Below are positions 33,648 through 42,568 of a DNA stretch of 64,000 nucleotides, one piece after another; the first letter of the stretch is position 1; each line of letters starts with the position of its first letter. The notes under the pieces were generated by a model that worked only from the letters and a program-made list of their open reading frames with translations, searched no databases and was not told the DNA's origin. The DNA is from Clostridia bacterium (GTDB lineage Bacteria > Bacillota > Clostridia > Christensenellales > Aristaeellaceae). Position numbers and translations under genes: made by a program. The DNA lies in contig JAFROK010000018.1 of assembly GCA_017429695.1 (NCBI GenBank), positions 1 through 64,000 on the forward strand, read 5' to 3'.

Positions 33648-35309
33648 TTACTCAGTTATTTCCGTTACTTTTTCAACGAATGAAGTCATGATGTAGCCTT
33701 CGGTGGTGTCGGTTCTGACTTTGGCCCAACCGGGAACGTCCATATCGTCCAGGACGATGAGGTGCTGATGCTTATAGAGGCGCATAATGACCGAGGCCGC
33801 GGGGGACGCGTCGGCACGGAGGTTCAGGCTGCTGTCATCCGCGATGTTCTCCACGGAAACGACATAGGCGCCTTCCGGCAGGTCGGTTTCCGTGACCGGC
33901 ATCAGTTCCTGGGGCGCGGCGGTTTCCGTGACAATTTCCTCCGGCTGGACAGTGAGCAGTTCAGAAGCGACCGGGATGGCCGGCGTTTCGCCGGTATAGC
34001 GGAGGATTTCGCTGCCGGGGAAATAGAAAGCGATGATCTGGTCAAAGGTGACGCCGTCTTTGGAGGCCATGTACTGGGCGCCGCGCTGGCTGAGGCCGAC
34101 CCCGTGGCCGTAACGGGCGGTGACCAGGCGGAAGGTAGTTTCGGTTTCCTCGACGGTCATGATTTCATTGGAGGAGGAAGCCACGCGGAGGCCGAGGGCA
34201 TCCAGCACATCCGGGAAGACCTGCAGGGTGACGGTGACCGGGCCGGCAGATTCAAAATCGCCGGAAGCGGACCTTTTGCCGGAAACATTCATGCTGATTT
34301 CCAGCTCCGTCATCAGGCGGCTGGGTGAATCATAGCGGGGGGTTTTGAGCTGCACGGCGGTGATTGCATCCACCCGGAAGGCTTCTTCGGATTGGACGAA
34401 GCCGCCTTTTTTCCAGGATGCGGTACTGAAAACCGCTTCGCGCAGGAGGCGGGAAATGCGGCGGTAGAGGCCGGTGCCGTCCTTGTTCAGCTCGACCGTG
34501 CGGGTGACGCTGTCCGGATTGGCAGCATCCCAGGGATCGTCCTTCATTTCGTAGCAATCGGCATAATTGGTGCCGCCCCATACATGGGAGGGAAGCTCGG
34601 TCTGGCCGCCGTTGCTGGCGGAATACCAGGCTTCGATGAGCTTTCCGCCGGCGGTGATGACCAGGCCGGCGGTTTCTTCGACAGCCTTGGCTGATTTCGT
34701 ATTGGAGGCAACCACCGCACGGAAGACCTGGTCGTTTGTCGTATCGACCACGTCCCAGTCCCCGGTGCTGCCGATTTTACGCATGGCATAGGTCCGGGCG
34801 CAGACGGCCTGGGCTTTGAGGGCTTCCAGCGGGAAGCTTTCGCTCATTTCATTGGGCACAACGCCAGGAAGGTAGTCCTCCAGATTCAGGCTGAGGACCG
34901 GCTGGATTTTATCTTCCGCGATGGTGAGGGACAGATCGCCCGGATAGACGCCGGCGGCATTCAGCCCGATGCGGAGGGCCGGCGGATCGCCCCCGTCATC
35001 CCGGCGGAAAAGCGTGACGGAGGAACCCATGGGCACAGAGGCCCCGGAAAAGAAGAGGACAAAGCGGTTATTCCGCAGTTCGACGGTCATTTCGCTTCCG
35101 CGGGGGAAGAGCATTTCGACATCATCGCTTTTGAGCAGATACTGGCCTTCAAGGCGGATATCCATCCGGGTGGTGATATTCAGGCGCCGGAGGAGGACCC
35201 GGAGGAGCGGCGCTTCCGCCGCACAGGAGGCGGAGGGAAGGCAAAGGAAAACCGCAAGGGCCAGCACGCCCAGGAGGAAAAGGGTACGGCGGAATATATG
35301 CTTCATCAT
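33648..35309 (-). CDS. SpoIID/LytB domain exported protein with C-terminal SH3 module
   Basis: 553 residues. A signal peptide (KHIFRRTLFLLGVLALAVFL, cut near PSASCAAEA) precedes a beta-rich part and the SpoIID domain: LEDYLPGVVPNEMSESFPLE, KAQAVCARTYAM, AWYSASNGGQTE and HGVGLSQRGAQYMA. SpoIID enzymes are lytic transglycosylases that act on denuded glycan strands, in engulfment or elsewhere. The end has an SH3b-like segment (SSLNLRADASPAASVIMRLY). The start is ATG 35309, with AGGAG 8 nt upstream; the frame is open further upstream, but that lies over the promoter. Confidence 0.85.
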   Translation of the reverse strand: MMKHIFRRTLFLLGVLALAVFLCLPSASCAAEAPLLRVLLRRLNITTRMDIRLEGQYLLKSDDVEMLFPRGSEMTVELRNNRFVLFFSGASVPMGSSVTLFRRDDGGDPPALRIGLNAAGVYPGDLSLTIAEDKIQPVLSLNLEDYLPGVVPNEMSESFPLEALKAQAVCARTYAMRKIGSTGDWDVVDTTNDQVFRAVVASNTKSAKAVEETAGLVITAGGKLIEAWYSASNGGQTELPSHVWGGTNYADCYEMKDDPWDAANPDSVTRTVELNKDGTGLYRRISRLLREAVFSTASWKKGGFVQSEEAFRVDAITAVQLKTPRYDSPSRLMTELEISMNVSGKRSASGDFESAGPVTVTLQVFPDVLDALGLRVASSSNEIMTVEETETTFRLVTARYGHGVGLSQRGAQYMASKDGVTFDQIIAFYFPGSEILRYTGETPAIPVASELLTVQPEEIVTETAAPQELMPVTETDLPEGAYVVSVENIADDSSLNLRADASPAASVIMRLYKHQHLIVLDDMDVPGWAKVRTDTTEGYIMTSFVEKVTEITE

Positions 35310-35382
35310 CAATATAACTCCTGAAAAAATAATGTGTGTTTTGAACCGGGGGATTTCCCCCGCTTCGCACAAGACGGTATTG

Positions 35383-35411
35383 ATTATACCAAATATCAAA
35401 ACGGTTGCCAA
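35383..35411 (-). promoter_or_regulatory. Promoter of the SpoIID/LytB gene
   Basis: Minus strand: -35 TTGGCA (35411-35406), a 17-nt spacer, -10 TATAAT (35388-35383). It sits back to back with the yicC promoter. The strong housekeeping-type boxes argue against sporulation-specific control. Confidence 0.8.
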
Positions 35412-35440
35412 AACATTTTTCTTCCCCGGAGCCGGATCGG

Positions 35441-35469
35441 TTGAATTTTAAAGGAAGCGATGATATAAT
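35441..35469 (+). promoter_or_regulatory. Promoter of the yicC-remA-gmk-rpoZ-coaBC operon
   Basis: -35 TTGAAT (35441-35446), a 17-nt spacer, -10 TATAAT (35464-35469). The predicted start is about 35476, 22 nt before ATG 35498. Confidence 0.8.
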
Positions 35470-35497
35470 TTTCTGACAACGAACAGGGGGCGAGGCC

Positions 35498-36370
35498 ATG
35501 CGGAGCATGACAGGATGCGGCAACGGGAGAATCCGGAAGGACGGATGGGAGGTTACCGCGGAAATCAGGACGGTGAATCACCGCTTTCTGGATATCAGCC
35601 TGCGGCTGCCCCGGAACCTGGTTTTTCTGGAACAGACAATCCGGAACGGAATCGGCGCGCGGATCCGGAGGGGACACGCGGACGTTTTCCTGACCGTACG
35701 GAACACGGAGACATCCGCGGTTCAGGCGGAAGCGGATTTTGACCTGGCGGCCCATTACCTGCGCATTGCGGCCGAACTGGCCGAAAAGACCGGCACAGAG
35801 AACGACATGACGGTGAGCCGGGTGCTGCGGATGGAGGGCGTTACCTCTGTTACGGAGCGGGAGATGGACCAGGAAAAGGTTGCCGCCCTGTGTGCGGAGG
35901 CGGTGGACGTGGCGATGGACCAGGTGGTTGCCATGCGGGAAAAGGAAGGCGAGAACCTGCGGGACGACCTGGATACGCACCTGAAGGAAGCAGCGGCGCT
36001 GCGGGAAAAGATCCTGGCGCGGGCGCCGGGCGTGGTGGCGGACTACCGGGAAAAACTGGAAACCCGGCTGAAGGCCATGGGGGCGGAAGGCATCGATCCC
36101 CAGCGGCTGGCCCAGGAGGTCGCGATTACCGCGGACCGGTGCGCGATTGACGAGGAGCTTTCCCGGCTGCTGAGCCACATCCGCCAGATGGAAACCTACC
36201 TGGACGCGAAGGAAGAAATCGGCAAGAAAATGGATTTCCTGATTCAGGAAATGAACCGGGAAGCCAATACCATCGGATCGAAAGCATCCGACGCGGAAAT
36301 CGCCCAGCATGTGGTTGACCTGAAGAGCGAAATTGAGAAACTTCGGGAACAGATCCAGAACGTGGAGTGA
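35498..36370 (+). CDS. yicC: YicC family endoribonuclease-like protein
   Basis: 290 residues. The start MRSMTGCGNGR, then EIRTVNHRFLDI and the C-terminal EMNREANTIGSKASD, are the standard YicC/YloC signatures; the DUF1732 end is complete. E. coli YicC is an RNase implicated in small-RNA decay. It lies first in the conserved cluster with remA, gmk, rpoZ and coaBC and is 6 nt from remA. Cytoplasmic. Confidence 0.93.
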   Translation: MRSMTGCGNGRIRKDGWEVTAEIRTVNHRFLDISLRLPRNLVFLEQTIRNGIGARIRRGHADVFLTVRNTETSAVQAEADFDLAAHYLRIAAELAEKTGTENDMTVSRVLRMEGVTSVTEREMDQEKVAALCAEAVDVAMDQVVAMREKEGENLRDDLDTHLKEAAALREKILARAPGVVADYREKLETRLKAMGAEGIDPQRLAQEVAITADRCAIDEELSRLLSHIRQMETYLDAKEEIGKKMDFLIQEMNREANTIGSKASDAEIAQHVVDLKSEIEKLREQIQNVE

Positions 36371-36376
36371 AGCAGG

Positions 36377-36634
36377 ATGAAACTGGTGAATGTCGGATAC
36401 GGCAATATGGCCTCTGTTCCGCGGCTGATCGCAATTGTTTCCCCGGACGCCGCACCGGTGCGCCGGATGATCCAGGACGCGCGGGACGGCGGACGGGTGA
36501 TTGACGCCACCTGCGGGCATAAAACAAGGGCCGTGCTGGTGATGGATTCGGAACATGTGATTCTTTCTCCGCTGCTGCCGGAAACGGTGGCGGCGCGAAT
36601 TGACGAAAGAAAGGACGGGGAAGAGAACGCATGA
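36377..36634 (+). CDS. remA: RemA/DUF370 family DNA-binding protein
   Basis: 85 residues. LVNVGYGNMASVPRLIAI then SPDAAPVRRMIQDARDGGRVI is the full DUF370 pattern. B. subtilis RemA activates biofilm matrix operons, and oligomeric rings wrap DNA. Position between yicC and gmk is conserved across Firmicutes. The stop overlaps the gmk start by 4 nt. The target genes here are unknown; the surface glycan operon at 10-18 kb would be a candidate only by analogy. Confidence 0.9.
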   Translation: MKLVNVGYGNMASVPRLIAIVSPDAAPVRRMIQDARDGGRVIDATCGHKTRAVLVMDSEHVILSPLLPETVAARIDERKDGEENA

Positions 36635-37233
36635 AAGAAACCAGAAAGGGAATGCTCCTGGTGATCTCCGGACCTTCCGGTACCGGCAAGGGAACGCTGG
36701 TGGGCAAGCTGCTGGAAAAAGACCCGACATTTGCCTTCTCCGTCAGCGTGACGACCCGGGCCCGGCGGGAAAATGAGATTGAAGACGTACATTACCACTT
36801 TATTTCTGAAGCGGAATATGATAAACTGCTCGGCGAGGATGCGTTCCTCGAGCACGCAAGCGTGCACGGCCACCGCTACGGCACCCTGAAGAGCGAAGTA
36901 TACGCCCGGATGGAAAAGGGGCAGAATGTGCTGCTGGACATTGATCCGCAGGGCGCCCGGGCCGTGATGGAAAAAGTACCGGACTGCGTGAGCGTGTTTA
37001 TCCTTCCCCCCAGCTATCACGATCTGAAGGTCCGCCTCCATACCCGCAACACGGAGCAGGAGGAGGAAATCCTTCGCCGGGTGCACAATGCCCGGGGCGA
37101 AATCGAACAGATGAACCGATACCGTTATCTGGTGGTGAATGATGACCTGGAGCTGGCCTTTGATCAGCTCTCCGCCATCGTCCGGGCTGAAAAACAGAAT
37201 TCGGTCCGTTATTTCCCGGTAATTGATGAATGA
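36631..37233 (+). CDS. gmk: Guanylate kinase
   Basis: 200 residues. The P-loop is GPSGTGKG (residues 14-21). GMP-binding residues lie in SVTTRARRENEIEDVHYHF and in EHASVHGHRYGT. LLDIDPQGARAV is the conserved core strand. It phosphorylates GMP to GDP. It overlaps remA by 4 nt, and rpoZ follows at 17 nt, the standard cluster order. Confidence 0.97.
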   Translation: MKETRKGMLLVISGPSGTGKGTLVGKLLEKDPTFAFSVSVTTRARRENEIEDVHYHFISEAEYDKLLGEDAFLEHASVHGHRYGTLKSEVYARMEKGQNVLLDIDPQGARAVMEKVPDCVSVFILPPSYHDLKVRLHTRNTEQEEEILRRVHNARGEIEQMNRYRYLVVNDDLELAFDQLSAIVRAEKQNSVRYFPVIDE

Positions 37234-37249
37234 CAGGAGGAAAAAGAAC

Positions 37250-37471
37250 ATGTCCATTGTTGATCCGAGCGTACTGGAGCTGCTGAACCACGCGGAAAGC
37301 CGCTATACCCTGGTTGTGGAAGCCAGCAAGCGGGGCCGCGAAATTGTGAACGGCGCGATGCCGATGATCGACGCGGAAGGCATGAAGCCGCTGAAGACCG
37401 CTGTGGAGGAAATCAACCGCGGGCTGCTGACTTACGACAATCCCGTTGAACCGGAGGAGCAGATTCAATGA
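37250..37471 (+). CDS. rpoZ: RNA polymerase omega subunit
   Basis: 73 residues starting MSIVDPSVLELLNHAESRYT, with LVVEASKRGREI as the conserved omega core. It promotes RNA polymerase assembly. ATG 37250 has AGGAGG (37233-37238) upstream; an earlier in-frame ATG at 37223 overlaps gmk and is less likely. It overlaps coaBC by 4 nt. Confidence 0.92.
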   Translation: MSIVDPSVLELLNHAESRYTLVVEASKRGREIVNGAMPMIDAEGMKPLKTAVEEINRGLLTYDNPVEPEEQIQ

Positions 37472-38676
37472 CAGACCTGACCGGCAGAGAAATTGTGCTG
37501 GGAGTGACGGGAGGCATTGCCGCGTACAAAAGCGCGGAGATTGTCTCCCGTTTGCGTCATCTGGGCGCCCATGTGCATGTAATCATGACGAAGAACGCGA
37601 CGGAGTTCGTTTCACCGCTGACATTCCAGACGCTGAGCGCCAACCAGGTGGTGACGGATACGTTTGCCGCGCCTGAATACTGGAATGTGGAGCATGTGGC
37701 GCTGGCCAAGCTGGCGGAAGTGTTTGTGATTGCCCCGGCGACGGCCAATATCCTGGCGAAGATGGCAGCGGGCATTGCAGACGACATGCTGTCGACGACC
37801 GTGCTGGCCACGAAAGCGCCGGTCCTGGTGGCGCCGGCCATGAACACGGGCATGTGGACCGCGGCGGCGACGCAGGAGAACGTGAAGACGCTGAAGGCAC
37901 GGGGCGTACAGTTTGCCGGGCCGGACAGCGGAATCCTGGCTTGCGGGGATACCGGCGCCGGCCGCATGAGCGAGCCGGAGGAGATTGTTGAGGCGATCGG
38001 CAGAATCCTGAACGCAAAAAAGGACCTGCAGGGGAGCCGGGTGCTGATTACCGCCGGGGCGACCCGGGAGCGGCTGGACCCGGTGCGGTTCCTGACGAAC
38101 GATTCCAGCGGGAAGATGGGATTCGCGCTGGCGGAAGCGGCCCGGGAACGGGGAGCGGAGACCACCGTGGTATGCGGCAGCGTATCCGTGGCGGCGCCGG
38201 AGGGCGTGCGCATTGTGAAAATAGAGTCTGCACGGGACCTGCTGGACGCCATGATGAAGGAAGTGCCGGAGCAGGATATCATCATCCAGGCGGCGGCGGT
38301 GGCGGACTACCGGCCGGAAAAACGCTGCGATACCAAAATCAAGAAAAAAAGCGGCGAAGCGATGACGCTGACGCTGGTGGAGAACCCGGACGTTGCCCGG
38401 GAGGTCGGGAAGATCCGGAAAGCAGGGCAGGTCCTGGTCGGATTTGCCGCGGAAACGGATCATGTGGCGGCGAATGCCCAGGACAAGCTGAAGAAAAAAA
38501 ACCTGGACATGATCGTGGCCAACGACGTAACAAAAGAAGGCGCCGGCTTTAACACCGACACCAACATTGCCGCCCTGATTACTTCCGCTGGCATACAGGA
38601 GTATCCCCTGATGGCCAAGCGGGAGCTGGCGGATATCATTCTGGACAAGATTGTGGAAATGCGGGAAAAGGCTTAA
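37468..38676 (+). CDS. coaBC: Bifunctional phosphopantothenoylcysteine decarboxylase/synthase
   Basis: 402 residues. The N-terminal CoaC flavoprotein has VTGGIAAYKSAEIVSRL, the active-site histidine in NVEHVALAK, PAMNTGMW and ACGDTGAGRM. The C-terminal CoaB half has ITAGATRERLDPVRFLTN, AAVADYRPE and the lysine-rich KIKKKSGE loop. It makes 4'-phosphopantetheine for coenzyme A. It overlaps rpoZ by 4 nt and meets rsfS tail to tail, sharing 4 nt. Confidence 0.95.
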   Translation: MTDLTGREIVLGVTGGIAAYKSAEIVSRLRHLGAHVHVIMTKNATEFVSPLTFQTLSANQVVTDTFAAPEYWNVEHVALAKLAEVFVIAPATANILAKMAAGIADDMLSTTVLATKAPVLVAPAMNTGMWTAAATQENVKTLKARGVQFAGPDSGILACGDTGAGRMSEPEEIVEAIGRILNAKKDLQGSRVLITAGATRERLDPVRFLTNDSSGKMGFALAEAARERGAETTVVCGSVSVAAPEGVRIVKIESARDLLDAMMKEVPEQDIIIQAAAVADYRPEKRCDTKIKKKSGEAMTLTLVENPDVAREVGKIRKAGQVLVGFAAETDHVAANAQDKLKKKNLDMIVANDVTKEGAGFNTDTNIAALITSAGIQEYPLMAKRELADIILDKIVEMREKA

Positions 38677-39038
38677 TCCGGGGACGACTGGTCAAAGGGA
38701 AGATCCAGCGTATTGGTGCCGTCGTTCCAGAGGCGGTCCAGGCCGTAGTAAGCCCGCTCATCCCGGTGGAACAGATGGACCATTAAATGTCCGTAATCCA
38801 ATACAGCCCAGCGGCCCTCATTGCGGCCTTCGCTGCGGCGCAGCCGGAGCCCATGCTCCGCCATCAGGTCATCGACGGCATCAGCCAGGGCGGTGACCTG
38901 ATTTGCTGTGCGGCCGGTGGCAATGAGCATATAATCGCACAGGACCGTGAGATGCCCGACCTTCAGGACGACGATGTCGGACGCTTTTTTTTCGTAGAGC
39001 AGCTGCGCCAGCTGCAGGGTGAGTTCCTGATCTTCCAT
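38673..39038 (-). CDS. rsfS: Ribosomal silencing factor RsfS
   Basis: 121 residues. KASDIVVLKV, CDYMLIATGRTANQVTALAD and EGRWAVLDYGHLMVHLF are the conserved RsfS/YbeB motifs. It binds ribosomal protein L14 and blocks subunit joining in starved cells. ATG 39038 has AGGAAT-type spacing upstream (CGAATGGAGGAATCCC on the minus strand). It is 37 nt downstream of the nadD-yqeK gene, a conserved pairing. Confidence 0.93.
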   Translation of the reverse strand: MEDQELTLQLAQLLYEKKASDIVVLKVGHLTVLCDYMLIATGRTANQVTALADAVDDLMAEHGLRLRRSEGRNEGRWAVLDYGHLMVHLFHRDERAYYGLDRLWNDGTNTLDLPFDQSSPD

Positions 39039-39075
39039 GGGATTCCTCCATTCGTTTCGGATGATGATATGATAT

Positions 39076-40257
39076 TTATGATTGCAGGGTTTTGAGCCAG
39101 GCAATGGTTTCCTTTGTACGGGGATGCAGGAAAGCGCCTTTGCGTTCGACGAAGCCGGCCGTGTTTTCCAGGGACATGAGCAAGGCTTTTTCCAGGGAGG
39201 TTTCGGACACGGCACGGATTTCCTCCAGGAAGGGATAGGGCTCCCGGGTGGGCTCGATGGAATCGGAAAGGCAGACGCACATGGCGAGGCGGCTCATGCC
39301 CGCACAGCCGGTGTTATGATACCGGATCGCATCGAGAATTTCGGGATCCTTCATACCGTAATCCCGCTCGGCCAGGAAAGCGCCGACGAGGGAATGAAGC
39401 AGGGCGGAGCTGGCCAGGAAGGCTTCGTCATCGGTGATGCCGTTTTCCCGGGCGAGGCGCTGCATTTCGGGAAGGGGCAGATGCTTGGCGCAGTCATGCA
39501 GGAGGCCGGCTTTTTCCGCCTTGAGCGGATCTTCGCCGAAGCGCTCGGCCATCCGGCGGGCGGAATACGCCACCGCCAGGGAATGGGCATAGCGGTGTGG
39601 CCGGAGGGCGGAGAAGAGGCGGTCCAGCCACGGGCCGGATTCCGGCACCCGGGCGGGAAGGCCGTAAAGCCCTTTGGACTGAATATACTCCAGGACGCAG
39701 ACATCCAGCCCTTCCGGCTCAACTCCTTCCGCCAGGGCGGAACGGATGGCGCCGGAAGCGAAGGGGGACGGCGGCATCGGGATGATTTCGACTTTGCCGC
39801 CCAGGCGGCGGACCTCTTCGGCCGCGGCGGCAACGGCGTCCGCTCCGGCCTCATCCGGCCGGGCGCAGACCAGGAACCGGCAACAGGGCAGGAGTTCTTC
39901 CGCCCTTTTCCAGCGGGGCAGGCGAAGCAGCGCGTCCGCGCCGATGATCCAGAAGAGCTTCGCATCGGGATAAGCCGACTGAAGATGCGGGAGGGTATCG
40001 GCGGTATAGGTGGGGCCTTCCCGGTCCAGTTCCAGGCGGGAGGGAACCAGGAGGCTATCACCGCGGCAGGCGGCGACCACCATTTTCCAGCGGTCTTCCC
40101 CGGAGACAGCACACTCTTTATACGCCGGCATACCGGAGGGAAGGACCAGCACCCGGTCCAGCCGGGCGGAGGACGCGGCGAAGCGGGCGGCCTGCAGATG
40201 GCCGAAATGAACAGGATCAAAGGTTCCGCCGAGAATGCCGATACGCTGTTTTGCCAA
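39076..40257 (-). CDS. nadD: NadD-YqeK fusion: nicotinate-nucleotide adenylyltransferase plus HD-domain phosphohydrolase
   Basis: 393 residues, about twice the length of NadD. Residues 1-200 are NadD: GILGGTFDPVHFGHL with the HxGH nucleotide-binding motif, and the later FASGAIRSALAEG in place of the usual SSTxIR. Residues 210-393 are YqeK: HRYAHSLAVAYSA, GLLHDCAKHLP (the HD pair) and HNTGCAGM. NadD makes deamido-NAD; YqeK-type proteins hydrolyse diadenosine tetraphosphate. The two are usually separate neighbours in Firmicutes and are one open frame here. GGGAGGGG precedes ATG 40257. Confidence 0.92.
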   Translation of the reverse strand: MAKQRIGILGGTFDPVHFGHLQAARFAASSARLDRVLVLPSGMPAYKECAVSGEDRWKMVVAACRGDSLLVPSRLELDREGPTYTADTLPHLQSAYPDAKLFWIIGADALLRLPRWKRAEELLPCCRFLVCARPDEAGADAVAAAAEEVRRLGGKVEIIPMPPSPFASGAIRSALAEGVEPEGLDVCVLEYIQSKGLYGLPARVPESGPWLDRLFSALRPHRYAHSLAVAYSARRMAERFGEDPLKAEKAGLLHDCAKHLPLPEMQRLARENGITDDEAFLASSALLHSLVGAFLAERDYGMKDPEILDAIRYHNTGCAGMSRLAMCVCLSDSIEPTREPYPFLEEIRAVSETSLEKALLMSLENTAGFVERKGAFLHPRTKETIAWLKTLQS

Positions 40258-40277
40258 GAGAGAACCCCTCCCGAGGA

Positions 40278-40296
40278 TTTATAATCGTATTATAAA
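40278..40296. promoter_or_regulatory. Palindrome upstream of nadD-yqeK
   Basis: TTTATAAT (40278-40285), CGT, ATTATAAA (40289-40296): perfect 8-bp arms. On the minus strand it includes a TATAAT that could be the nadD -10 box, but no good -35 was found. It may combine a promoter with an operator. Confidence 0.4.
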
Positions 40297-40350
40297 CGAA
40301 AATCTTTTCTGTGGGAAGAGCCGGAAAAGACAAAAACTTTCAGGAAATGC

Positions 40351-40379
40351 TTGCAATTTGTTTTTTTTCATGATAATAT
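40351..40379 (+). promoter_or_regulatory. Promoter of rpsT
   Basis: -35 TTGCAA (40351-40356), a 17-nt spacer containing eight consecutive T, -10 TAATAT (40374-40379). Confidence 0.75.
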
Positions 40380-40424
40380 ACCGAGCGATGGTTTTTTAAG
40401 GATCCTAAGGGGAGGTGAACCAAG

Positions 40425-40691
40425 TTGCCGAATATCCAGTCCGCAAAGAAACGCGTGAAGGTCAGCGAGAAGAAGAATCTGAGGAACCGCATCGTAAAGA
40501 GCGGCCTGCGTACCTCTGTCCGCAAGTTTGATGCCGCGGTTGCCGCTGATCCGAGCAAGGCCAATGAGCAGTTGTCCGCGACATCCGCTGTGATTGACAA
40601 GGCCGCGTCCAAGGGCGTTATTCATAAGAATGCCGCTAATCGGAAAAAGGCCCGTCTGGCGAAGCAGTTGAACAAGGCTGCCGCTGTGTAA
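40425..40691 (+). CDS. rpsT: 30S ribosomal protein S20
   Basis: 88 residues, basic, starting MPNIQSAKKRVKVSEKKNLRN, with the helical KGVIHKNAANRKKARLAKQL end typical of S20. It binds 16S rRNA at the 5' domain. The start is TTG 40425 with a strong GGGGAGGTGA; rare start codons in rpsT are known in other bacteria and can limit its expression. Single-gene unit with its own promoter and terminator. Confidence 0.96.
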   Translation: MPNIQSAKKRVKVSEKKNLRNRIVKSGLRTSVRKFDAAVAADPSKANEQLSATSAVIDKAASKGVIHKNAANRKKARLAKQLNKAAAV

Positions 40692-40715
40692 GCGAAAATC
40701 GCGTGTGATAAAACT

Positions 40716-40743
40716 CCCTTCCAGAAACCGGAAGGGGTTTTTT
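40716..40743 (+). terminator. Intrinsic terminator of rpsT
   Basis: CCCTTCC (40716-40722) pairs with GGAAGGG (40730-40736), followed by TTTTTT (40738-40743). Confidence 0.88.
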
Positions 40744-40859
40744 CTGTTCCGGCGCCGGGACGGAAAAAACTCCGGGAAGAAAAGGCAGATGTGATCCGTT
40801 GGAATGTATGTAAGCGGGTTGGCAAAGCGAAAAAATCCGCGGAACGGAGATGAGCACCG

Positions 40860-41480
40860 ATGAAGAAGATGAACCGGCTGTTCTGTATACTGGCAGGGGT
40901 ATGCATGATCGTGAGCATACTGGCCATGTCGCTGGGCGAAAGCAGCGGCAAGCCGGCCGCGGAAGCGCCGGAGGAAGCCGGACTGGCTGAGATCCAGGGC
41001 ATCCTGGACGTGCAGCCGGTGGGCGATATGGAAGGAATGGACCTGGAGGCGCTGACCACCGCGCTGGCGGAAAACGCTTTCGGGGAATATTATGATCCCG
41101 TATCCGGATTCAGGATGCTGTATCCCTCCATTCTCCTGTTTGATGAAGAGGAAAAAGGATTGGTTGCCCTGAGCGATGACGGAAACATCCGGATGACGAT
41201 TGAGAGCACGCCGGACGGCGGGCAGCTGTCTGTGCCGGCGCTGATGAAAGCCGTCCAGATGGAGAATCCGGACGCCTTAATCCGGGAGTATACGGATCCA
41301 GCATGCTTTGTGAAGGAAACCACCGCGGAAGGGGAATACCGCATCGACTTTTACTGCCTCTCCGGGGAATGGCTGCATCATGTGATCCTGACATGTCCCG
41401 AAAAGGAAAAGGAAACCATTATCCCTTATGTCGAATATATGATTCATTCCATGACAAACGATAACGGCGAACAGGGCTGA
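40860..41480 (+). CDS. Exported protein, hypothetical
   Basis: 206 residues. An N-terminal hydrophobic segment (LFCILAGVCMIVSILAMSL) looks like a signal peptide or anchor; no lipobox is evident. The mature part has an acidic stretch and then a compact alpha/beta-looking domain (FRMLYPSILLFDEEEKGLVA to the end), resembling small lipoprotein-like domains but matching no family I can name. It is followed 26 nt later by the SH3-repeat protein; both are exported and probably co-transcribed. The function is unknown. Confidence 0.75.
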   Translation: MKKMNRLFCILAGVCMIVSILAMSLGESSGKPAAEAPEEAGLAEIQGILDVQPVGDMEGMDLEALTTALAENAFGEYYDPVSGFRMLYPSILLFDEEEKGLVALSDDGNIRMTIESTPDGGQLSVPALMKAVQMENPDALIREYTDPACFVKETTAEGEYRIDFYCLSGEWLHHVILTCPEKEKETIIPYVEYMIHSMTNDNGEQG

Positions 41481-41506
41481 GACCGGGAAAAGGAGCATTG
41501 AAAGCC

Positions 41507-42475
41507 ATGAAGAAACATCCGTTACTCAGGAAAGCCGCGGTGGTACTGGCTTTGACGGCTGCCTGCATCCTGATCATGATCTGCACGGCAGGCGCAGAAA
41601 CTGCAACGGTTTATGGCGGCTGGCTGAAGCTGCGTACCAATCCGTCCCTCAACGCGGGCACGCTGGCCAGCTATCCTACCGGAACGGTGGTGACGGTCAA
41701 CGGACAGAACGGGTCATGGTATTCTGTGACGGCCCCGGACGGGATGAACGGATGGATGCTGGGGACCTACCTGCGGTTCCAGGGCAGCGGCGGCTCTTCC
41801 GGCGGCAGCGGCAATGCGAAGGTGACGAGCCAGAACGGACTGAACGTCCGGCTGAGAACGGGCCCCGGAACAGGATATACCGTGCTTGGCTCCTATCCGC
41901 CCGGGACGTCGGTGACCATCCTGAGTTCCGGCAAAGACTGGAGCAAGGTCCAGATCGGCAATTTTACCGGATATATGATGAGCAAGTACCTGACCGGAGG
42001 CGGCGGATCGGGCTCGGATTTTAAGCCGACGACACTGCCGGTGCCCAGCGGCTACACCGTATGGGTGACCAGCAAAAACGGACAGGGCGTTAATTTCCGG
42101 GAGGGACCGTCGCAGCATTACGTGTCGATCGGCTTTTACGGCGTCGGCACTGAAGCGACCATGCTGAGCCTCGGGAACACCTGGAGCTACATCAAGATCG
42201 GCGACAGGAACGGATACATGATGACGAAATTCCTGACGACAACGAAGCCGGAGGGAGGCGGAGGAGGGGAAATCATTCCCCAGGGCGAAGCCATCGTAGT
42301 CAGCATGAACGGAAAGGACGTCAACCTGCGCACCGCGGCATCGCTCAATTCCCAGGTGATCCGGACCTATCCGGTGGGGACATCGCTGACGATCATTACC
42401 CGGGGCGACCAGTGGTACTTCATTCATATCGGTGACGACTACGGATATATGATGAAGAAGTTTATCCGGGAATAG
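41507..42475 (+). CDS. Exported protein with four SH3b repeats
   Basis: 322 residues. A signal peptide (LLRKAAVVLALTAACILIMI, cut near AGAETA) is followed by four bacterial SH3 repeats, each ending in a GWMLGTYL or GYMMxKFL/GYMMSKYL box. Linkers between repeats are Gly/Ser-rich (SGGSSGGSG). There is no catalytic domain, so it probably binds peptidoglycan or glycans at the surface. ATG 41507 has AGGAG 11 nt upstream; TTG 41498 is only 2 nt from that site and is rejected. Confidence 0.87.
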   Translation: MKKHPLLRKAAVVLALTAACILIMICTAGAETATVYGGWLKLRTNPSLNAGTLASYPTGTVVTVNGQNGSWYSVTAPDGMNGWMLGTYLRFQGSGGSSGGSGNAKVTSQNGLNVRLRTGPGTGYTVLGSYPPGTSVTILSSGKDWSKVQIGNFTGYMMSKYLTGGGGSGSDFKPTTLPVPSGYTVWVTSKNGQGVNFREGPSQHYVSIGFYGVGTEATMLSLGNTWSYIKIGDRNGYMMTKFLTTTKPEGGGGGEIIPQGEAIVVSMNGKDVNLRTAASLNSQVIRTYPVGTSLTIITRGDQWYFIHIGDDYGYMMKKFIRE

Positions 42476-42512
42476 TTTAGTGGTTAATGGTTAGTGGTTA
42501 GTGGTTAGTTGA
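42475..42512 (+). repeat. TTAGTGG heptamer minisatellite
   Basis: About five tandem copies of a GGTTAGT/TTAGTGG unit (one with an A insertion) start at the stop codon of the SH3-repeat gene. Similar short tandem words occur at 56696-56726. It is non-coding with no detectable secondary structure. Confidence 0.75.
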
Positions 42513-42568
42513 CAGGTAAAAGTTGACAAAAATGTTTCAGAAATGTGAAAGAAATAGTGCCATATCCC

